62,000 nt of DNA, taken from contig NC_087064.1 of assembly GCF_963678635.1 (NCBI RefSeq), positions 77,327,620 to 77,389,619 on the forward strand, in the 5' to 3' direction. The translations under genes and the position numbers were made by a program. Under the pieces are notes generated by a model. The model searched no databases, had not been told where the DNA came from, and saw only the letters and a list, made by a program, of their open reading frames with translations. Of the stretch, positions 55,683 through 62,000 are shown in pieces (position 1 is the first letter of the stretch; each line of letters starts with the position of its first letter). Source of the stretch: Symsagittifera roscoffensis (Eukaryota; Xenacoelomorpha; Acoela; Convolutidae).

Positions 55683-56680
55683 ACGGTTGGGATCGGATAA
55701 AGGAGTTTTTCTAGTTTACTTGTTTTGGACTGCCGACGGGTTTGAAGTGTCGGTAAACGACGAACAGTATCTGGAGCCCCTGGAGGCGTATTAGCTGATC
55801 GGTCTTCCGCGAAGCATAGCGTTTTGCGAGAGAGTCCTGTTTTTAATGACTGGGCCAAATCCGAATGGCGACTCGACAGCTCCTGTAGAACCCGCTTTCC
55901 CCCATCTGGCGGGAGATTCCTCTTCTGTTGTGTCCAGTTATTAGCCGCCCGGGCGAGATCAGCTAGCGCTTTGTACGGTTCACTCTCAGCAATGTTTCCC
56001 TCTAGTGAGAACATTGGGTTGAAGCGCGGAGTAATCTGAGGACTGAGACTGCCTCTTGGCACCACTTTGACACGATCCCGGCTATAGTCCTGACTGGCAA
56101 TTTGGTCCGGCGTTAAGAGATTGCGTTCGAGTCCTTGTGCTGAAGAATCAGAATTAACTATATTAAGAAAAGCTTGTGACCATTCAGTATTGGGCTTACG
56201 TCCGAAGTGCATTTCAAATGGTGACTTCTTAAGTGTAGAATTATTATTTTTACGAATATCTTCTATTATTCGATGAAGTACTTCTTTAAAATTACCGAAA
56301 TTAGGGTCCAGTTGTTCAGTGCCTAACTTGCGTTTTATGGTCTGTATCATACGTTCAACGAGACCGGAGCCTCGATGGTCTCCGACTGGAGAAAGGATAT
56401 GTTTGATGCCTTTACTAGAACAAAATTGTTGTACCATGTCGTTTTTAAACCCAGAGCCGTGATCAGTCCTGATAGAATGAGGTAACCCATGAATTCGGAT
56501 ATAAGATTCAAGAAATTTCGTAACCTTTTTAGCCCCAGTAGTTTTAGTAATAAGTACAGAAGGAAATTTCGAGAAGCGATCGATAGCTACTAAGAGGAAT
56601 ATTTTCACGCCTTTGTCATCCAAAATAGGACCAGCAAAATCTAACTGCAACTCCTGATTCGGCCCCGTCAACTGGGGCAA
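55679..56680 (-). pseudogene. pol: Element C integrase catalytic core
   Basis: DD35E core: D in LDFAGP, D in RTDHGSGF and E in GLVERM, with 35 residues between the last two. It is followed by KKSPFEMHFGRKP and a charged tail. It has no true start; a frameshift near 56675 separates it from the zinc-finger segment upstream. Confidence 0.85.
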
Positions 56681-58345
56681 AGATTGTGCGGAATGAAAGT
56701 TTTAACGGGCTTTAGGTTGTTACCATACAGTGTGCACTCGCGGCACTTCTGGCAGGTGTCGACTATCTGCCGGTTCAAGAACGGCCACCAAATATACTCC
56801 GAGGCTGACATCATGGCCTCTTGGCCAGGGTGCGACCGATGAAGGCGGGCAAGGACGGCTGGTCTCAAAACTTCTGGGATAGCCAGTTTGTTATCGATTA
56901 TCACACAGTTGTTGACGACCGCTGCCTTGAGCCAAAATTGGGCCATGTAAGATCCGAGTTTGTTAAAACTGGAAACGTCTTTGTTGTTAATAGCTCGTTT
57001 CATCGGGCCCAAAAATCGGTCTTCCTCCGTGCGCTCTGCTAGAAGGTCCGCGTCGAATAAGCCTGGTAGCCCCACAATTTCTTTCCTTGACTTTGATAAA
57101 ATCGATTTTCCGCCATTGATTGCGTACACACCAACTTTATCAGCAAGTTGGATTCTCCCCGGTCTTGATAATCGGCACTTCTTCATAGCTTCCAAAAGCT
57201 GGTTGTGTCCCTCCCTTCTAGAGGCAGTTCTAGCGGCCACAAATCGGGTTTTCGCCGCACGCTCTCGTGTCCGATTACGTTGGCGCACTTGGTCCAGACA
57301 AGAGATTCGTCCTACTTGACGAGATCTTACTGAAGGGCGCGGGCTCGGCCGACGAAAGTTAGGGGAACTCAAGGTGAAGCTTTCGACAAAAGAGAGAAGT
57401 TCTGCTTGATCTTCCATAGAACTGTGTGACGGATGTGATTTAGTAAGGTTAGTTGGTTGAGTTATTGGTTTGTCGTTAGTATGTTGCAGAGCAGAATGTG
57501 GTAATGCAGTAGGATGGGAACCAGTAGGATCAGATGGATTCATGTTGTAGTTGATAGATGAATGAGATAAAAGAGATTGATTTGAGTTAGAAAAAGATGA
57601 GAAGGAATATTTGCAACTATCTTTGAATAATTCAGGTCGGAGACAATGATTCCAGACAAGCGAATTTGGCTTACGATTATTAATTAGCATACCGGTTTCT
57701 GATTGGTCATTTTCATAACAACATGAATTAACGCCCTCACTCGGTGAGAGACCGCACGCGCAAATTTGCATAACGTGATTTGATTGGTCGAGGAAATAGT
57801 TTGATTTCAGAGTTTGAGGCACGACGACCTCTTGCGACTGGGAACATATTTTACTAGCCGGATCAAGTATATTGAATGTATTGATAAATGATAAGGCCGA
57901 ATTAAAAGCCTCAATAGACTTTACCACAAAAAGTTCATCATAAATTGATGGCGCTGGAGCTGAAAAGGTCGGATGTCGAGAAAGGTAGTCCACAATGCCT
58001 AACGTAACCCCGGGTACGTGAATAACTTCAAAGTCAAAGGGTAGTAACCGGTCCGCCCAGCGTGAAAGGCGCGACTGATAGGATTTGTTATTATAATTTT
58101 CGCTTAGCGCCGAAATGATGGCTTTGTGGTCGGTTAATACTTGAAAACGATTTCCCAACAAATAAGTACAAAAATGTTCGCACGCCCAAACGATCGCCAA
58201 CAGTTCAAGTTCATTCGTACTATATTTTGATTCAGCATTATTTAGGAAGCGTGAGGCAAACGCAGTTGGAGCCCAAACCCCTTGCTCGATCTCCTGTTCC
58301 AAACAGGCTCCTAATCCGTTATGACTAGCGTCACATTTTACCCGA
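56668..58345 (-). pseudogene. pol: Element C RNase H, long linker and integrase zinc finger
   Basis: Begins with the RNase H active-site segment (CDASHNGLG at ~58335). RNase H follows with NELELLAIVWACEHF, LTDHKAI and a terminal DYLSRHP. A linker of about 390 residues, partly Ser/Pro/Arg-rich, then precedes the HHCC zinc finger (HRSHPGQEAMM ... CQKCREC). A linker this long between RNase H and integrase is unusual. The upstream join to RT is frameshifted near 58345, and the downstream join near 56675. Confidence 0.8.
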
Positions 58346-59044
58346 GACTTTTTTGAAGAATGTCTCCCAACTCATAATGGAATAAGTTGAAACGTTAGCC
58401 AACAGGTTTATAATACTCTTGAAGGCATTATCCTGTTCCTCCCCCCAGCGGAAAGACTGTTTATTGCATGCCTTTAAAGATTCTCGAAAATGAACGGTAT
58501 AGGTGTGTAGGTCAGGTAGGAATTGTTGCAAATGATTTAACGTCCCCATAAATGAGCGGAGCTGCTTTAAAGTTTTGGAGGTTTCAGTGAACGGACCGCA
58601 TCAATCTTTGAAAAATTTCGGAGAGTACCCGTGCTCATTTATAACGTAACCTAACCAAGTTAGCTGGTTTACTGAGAACTCGCACTTACTGAATTTCAGT
58701 GCCCAGCCTTCTGCATCGAGTCGCTGCATCACTCTCTCGACCAACTTATTGTGATCTTGGACATCTCCCTTCGTGACTACTAGGATGTCGTCCAAGTAAC
58801 AGATTACACCTTCTAATCCTTGCAAGGTACAATCCATCGCCTTTTGAAACTCAGTCGGCATGTCAGTCAACCCATAGAACCCAGTCTGAAATCGACTGCT
58901 AACAGTGACTGCTGGTAAATGATGACAACGGCAGCTGACTGAAGGCATATTTCAAGTCTAACGATGTGAACCAGACGGTGCCAGGTACGTCTTTAGTGAT
59001 TATTTGGGCCACCGAATCAACAAGTTCGTGAATATTTGTTCTTC
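58346..59044 (-). pseudogene. pol: Element C reverse transcriptase, frameshifted
   Basis: RT palm motifs are present in different frames: FTSLDLKYAFSQLP near 58970, FYGLTDMPTEFQKAMD near 58860, catalytic YLDD at about 58790 and the FMGTLNHLQQFLPD connection segment near 58540. The frame changes near 59045, 58945, twice near 58600 (with a TGA) and near 58345, so no continuous protein is possible. Confidence 0.85.
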
Positions 59045-60951
59045 CAGATTTGCGCGTTCATCGGTTTAGCGTTTAAGGCGAGCTTAATCGAGCCGTCCTT
59101 CTTGGCGGTTAGTACGATGGGTGCTATGAAATAATCGGTTGTACATTTATCCAATTTCTCAATGTGACCTTGATTTACCAATTGTTTGATCTCTTTAGCG
59201 ACTCTATCCTGGATGTGAATTGGGACTTTACGTCCCTTCACTTGACGCGGTACCAAAGGATACTTGAAATTTGTAAACACTTTGTGGTTCTTTGATCTTC
59301 CTAATCGATTAAACACATGCGCGTATTTTTTGGCGAAGAAAGAACTCCAATAATCAGAGATAGGATCTTGGCTCTGAACTTCAAGTTGCTGTACGTGTTC
59401 GGCCCTCAGTTGGGTGGTCACTACACCCAGTTGGTCTTGGAGATCTAGACCCAACAGATTTCTTGTTCGGTTCTCAGAGACAAGGAAACAAGCCTCTTCC
59501 ACTTTCCAACCACTAGACGAGATCGGGAGACAAACTGAGCCAAGGAGGCGAATCGGTTTTTTATTGTAATCGACATAAAGAGTGTCTATGGGGTACCGTG
59601 CCACATCTCGAAATTGGAAAGACGGGTTGCGTTGTAATTTTAAATCGCAAGTACGTTTATTAATAAATGAGACCGGACTTCCAGTGTCGATAGTTGAATA
59701 GAAAAAACTCAATCCCGTACGCAGTTGGATACTAAGACTTCTTGGTTTTCCCTTGTTTGATCTGAGGAGCTCAATGCTATTTATCTGAACAGCACTTTCT
59801 AGCTGTAACACACTGTATTCAGGTTCGCTATCATAATCTGCATCTATAAAGTTGCAATCGATTGAGGGGTCTGTCACTGTCTCACTATCATCGACCAAAT
59901 TGACACGCCGTCTTGATGAATTACAACATTTGGCAAAGTGACCTCGTTTTTTGCAAAGATTGCATGTAACCTCTCGAGCGGGACACGACTTTCTGTGTTC
60001 CAGGCTAAAAGGATTGCCACAGAAATAGCATGCTTTGTTGCTTTTGTTACTTTGTGTGTTTTGTCGATTATAGTTGTTCTGAGGAGTGTTCCGCTTTCCT
60101 CTAGATGACTGTATCGAGAAAGTGGGCTCTTGTTTTACCTTGATGCCGGTAACCTGGTTATGCGGGAGTAGTTTTTGGAACTGGGCCGACGTGCTAGCTC
60201 CCTTTTCACACTCCAGAGCGAGTTGAAATGTATCCTCCAAGTTTGCTTTTGCTTTAATCAATTGCTGTTGGACCTCCACATCACGAATTTGTCCTATGAA
60301 AAGATCTTTCAGAGTATCCCTCTCTTGAGCACGTGGCCAATTACACAAGGCAATTTGAGCACTGAGACGAGCGTAAAAGGAAGAAAAAGTATCATTTTCC
60401 AACATAAAGGTATTATTGTACAGTTTAATGCGCTCGACAGTATAATCGCGTTCTATCTTGAATAGTACTTCGCAAGCCTGGTGAAAATCCCGAAACGAGG
60501 TAACACTAATGTCCGTATGCGGGTAAGAATCCGCGAAGCGTTTTTTTCCTTCGTTTCCTAGAGCGAAAAACAGCCGTGACTTCAGACGGGCTTCTGCTTC
60601 GTGATAAAACCAGTTTAGGCCTATTCTAGGGCCTTTCCTTCTGCGCTCGGTATTGAAGTCATTAACACGACGAATCGCTGCCTGATCTCTGAGGAGACGT
60701 GCATCGGTCTCCGCAGCGGTTTCCGTTGCACCTGCAGTCTCAGCTTTTGGAGGTGGTTCGTCTATAACCTCCACGGGTTCTGTTAAGACATCCTGCGGGT
60801 TCAGATTATCTTTCAACCCCACTGCCAGGAAGAATTGTCCAATCCAGGATTCCCAAAGAAAAGGCGGGTTAATCGAAGGTTTTGCCCAAAACGGAGGAAA
60901 ACCCAACAGGTCAGTCCTGTCTTCGTTCACAGGAACTGCTGGCTGCGCCAT
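59017..60951 (-). CDS. gag: Element C Gag-protease, with start of RT
   Basis: 644 codons from an ATG whose A is the last base of the LTR and whose TG begins the primer-binding site. Residues ~110-270 are a Gag capsid-like region (FRDFHQACEVLFKIER, FSSFYARLSAQIALC). Two zinc knuckles lie near 315-355: CYFCGNPFSLEHRKSC (atypical spacing) and CNLCKKRGHFAKC (CCHC). Aspartic protease has DTGSPVSF near 420-430. The RT fingers begin near 580 (RKVPIHIQDRVAKEI, APIVLTAKKDGSIKL). The frame ends early because of a frameshift near 59045. The Gag-protease part looks intact. Confidence 0.88.
   Translation of the reverse strand: MAQPAVPVNEDRTDLLGFPPFWAKPSINPPFLWESWIGQFFLAVGLKDNLNPQDVLTEPVEVIDEPPPKAETAGATETAAETDARLLRDQAAIRRVNDFNTERRRKGPRIGLNWFYHEAEARLKSRLFFALGNEGKKRFADSYPHTDISVTSFRDFHQACEVLFKIERDYTVERIKLYNNTFMLENDTFSSFYARLSAQIALCNWPRAQERDTLKDLFIGQIRDVEVQQQLIKAKANLEDTFQLALECEKGASTSAQFQKLLPHNQVTGIKVKQEPTFSIQSSRGKRNTPQNNYNRQNTQSNKSNKACYFCGNPFSLEHRKSCPAREVTCNLCKKRGHFAKCCNSSRRRVNLVDDSETVTDPSIDCNFIDADYDSEPEYSVLQLESAVQINSIELLRSNKGKPRSLSIQLRTGLSFFYSTIDTGSPVSFINKRTCDLKLQRNPSFQFRDVARYPIDTLYVDYNKKPIRLLGSVCLPISSSGWKVEEACFLVSENRTRNLLGLDLQDQLGVVTTQLRAEHVQQLEVQSQDPISDYWSSFFAKKYAHVFNRLGRSKNHKVFTNFKYPLVPRQVKGRKVPIHIQDRVAKEIKQLVNQGHIEKLDKCTTDYFIAPIVLTAKKDGSIKLALNAKPMNAQIWKNKYSRTC
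60932..60950 (-). promoter_or_regulatory. Element C primer-binding site overlapping the gag start
   Basis: TGGCGCAGCC follows the LTR with no spacer and matches the complement of the tRNA-Ser 3' end over ten bases before diverging. The gag ATG straddles the LTR/primer-site border. Confidence 0.75.
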
Positions 60952-61258
60952 GACATTTGCCGAGATTTAGAGGACAAAACTAGGTTGTTCGTAATAGTTA
61001 ATTGTTAGATTGGTTGTTTAGATTCTTGGTTATTTAGATTTAGTTAGTCAGGCTCTGACTAATGGAAATAGGTTTGAGCAAAAGTGTTGAATAAAGTTTA
61101 CATCTAACAAGCGATGAAAAGAACATAAGAGTGATTCACACGCAGTGTGTCACTCAGAAGGCCAAACCAGTGACCTTAAACGGACTGGTATAATAAATCT
61201 GCAGCATGGCTGCAAAAGGCAATATAACAAATGAGGTACTAAATGTCGCCTCATCACA
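60951..61258 (-). repeat. 5' LTR of element C
   Basis: 308 bp, four differences from 54230-54537 by eye. Flanked on the outside by ATATG (61259-61263). Confidence 0.93.
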
Positions 61259-61263
61259 ATATG

Positions 61264-62000
61264 TAAATTAAAATTTGAGTCAATTTTTTCAAACTTTCAA
61301 GTTAAGGTTCATATCTTCAACAAAAATCCATCAAAATTTGAAGACAAGAAATAAAAAAAAAATGATTCTTAGCTATAAAAAACTGTTTTAGGAGAAAAAA
61401 ATGAAATGTTTGATTTTCATGCTGAATTTTTCTCGTCTACAACAAACACAAAATTAGTGATAAGTCAACCATGAGCAAAAGTATGACGATAAAATTCATC
61501 AAAAACATTAAAAAAAAAATTGTTTGGACTTCTTTTTTCCAAATATACTAAAGACAATTTTGCATGTTTTCCAAATTTTGCCTGTAATCCTAGCGCTTGA
61601 ATGAGACCAATTCGGCCAAATTGACATTTCTGCCATTTTTTTAAACCCACATAAATTTTAAAGAAAGACTGTTTGCATATCAGGTCAAAACTTTGAATGC
61701 TTCGACTGCAAAATAAGGTCATTTTTATTATAAAAATTGAAGAAGTGACAAAAAAACTTTTCAATTCATTTTTTTGTATTTTATCCCACACACTTAACTT
61801 TAAAAACTTTAAAGAATGTTTTCAGCTTCCAATATCTTTATGATAAAACCAAATGACTCCGACAAAAAAGATCACATTGTTTTCATATCTGAGCTCATAA
61901 CGTTTTTCAGTTTATACAAAAACTTTCAACAAAAATGGCTAGCTCAAAATCAAAATCTGTATGAACAAAAAACGGAACCGAGACTAACTATCCATCATTT
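61264..62000. other. AT-rich host DNA, no feature seen
   Basis: Homopolymer-rich sequence continuing the DNA interrupted by element C. A 108-codon minus-strand ORF (61791-61465) has no motif and is not called. Confidence 0.5.

Larger units (their letters stand above)
54230..61258 (-). mobile_element. Element C: Ty3/gypsy-type LTR retrotransposon, minus strand
   Basis: The 308-bp LTRs at 54230-54537 and 60951-61258 are flanked by ATATG on both sides (54225-54229 and 61259-61263). Total ~7.0 kb. On the minus strand the order is LTR, primer-binding site TGGCGCAGCC (tRNA-Ser type), gag with two zinc knuckles, protease, RT, RNase H, integrase, short tail, polypurine-like GCGGGGAA, LTR. The Gag type and tRNA-Ser primer fit a Mag-like lineage (inferred). 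The LTRs differ at only four positions by eye, but pol is frameshifted several times. No env is seen. Confidence 0.93.

Overview
The window looks like AT-rich nuclear DNA from an invertebrate metazoan. The signs are a spliced SKP1-like gene, full-length LTR retrotransposons and small terminal-inverted-repeat elements. I cannot name the species. About two thirds of the window is retrotransposon.

Layout: (1) 1-18560 is giant LTR element 1 (+ strand), complete except for most of its 5' LTR. (2) 18561-30944 is host DNA. It carries a minus-strand SKP1-like gene (exons at 24666-24502, 23500-~23270 and 18988-18860), a segmental tandem duplication (unit A ~22600-28125; unit B from ~28569 to ~53110, interrupted), two TIR-element families and a tRNA-Ser-like/LTR-like segment at 28135-28568. 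(3) 30945-49600 is giant element 2 (+ strand), a decayed sister of element 1. It sits in unit B with a 4-bp CAAA target duplication, and unit A preserves the empty site. (4) 49601-54229 is the rest of unit B, including a five-copy ~174-bp array. (5) 54230-61258 is a third, smaller Ty3/gypsy-type element (element C, minus strand, 308-bp LTRs, ATATG target duplication) with a frameshifted pol. (6) 61264-62000 has no recognisable gene.

The standout is the giant element family. It is ~18.66 kb between LTR ends, against roughly 5-9 kb for most Ty3/gypsy elements. The pol order protease-RT-RNase H-integrase with a GPY/F-like module places it in Ty3/gypsy (Metaviridae-like). It also carries a 77-aa leader ORF, a 128-aa very basic ORF with a Rev-like look, a two-helix 58-aa membrane protein, a Ser/Pro-rich ORF without an ATG, a large envelope-like glycoprotein (872 aa) and an unrecognised 601-aa protein whose ATG overlaps the env stop (ATGA). 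The last ORFs are packed or overlapping, downstream of a conserved splice acceptor. Conserved stem-loops occur in the leader, the 3' region and the LTR. An intron-like segment with a TACTAAC branch-point motif follows the last stop codon. Together this looks like a complex, retrovirus-like expression programme: unspliced gag-pol RNA, spliced env-region RNA and small regulatory ORFs.

Neither giant copy looks fully intact. Element 1 has an in-frame TGA in gag-pol, a frameshift in the integrase zinc region and a 23-bp duplication in the Ser/Pro-rich ORF. Element 2 has many stops and indels, yet keeps the 77-aa ORF, the 58/62-aa membrane ORF and the Ser/Pro-rich ORF open.
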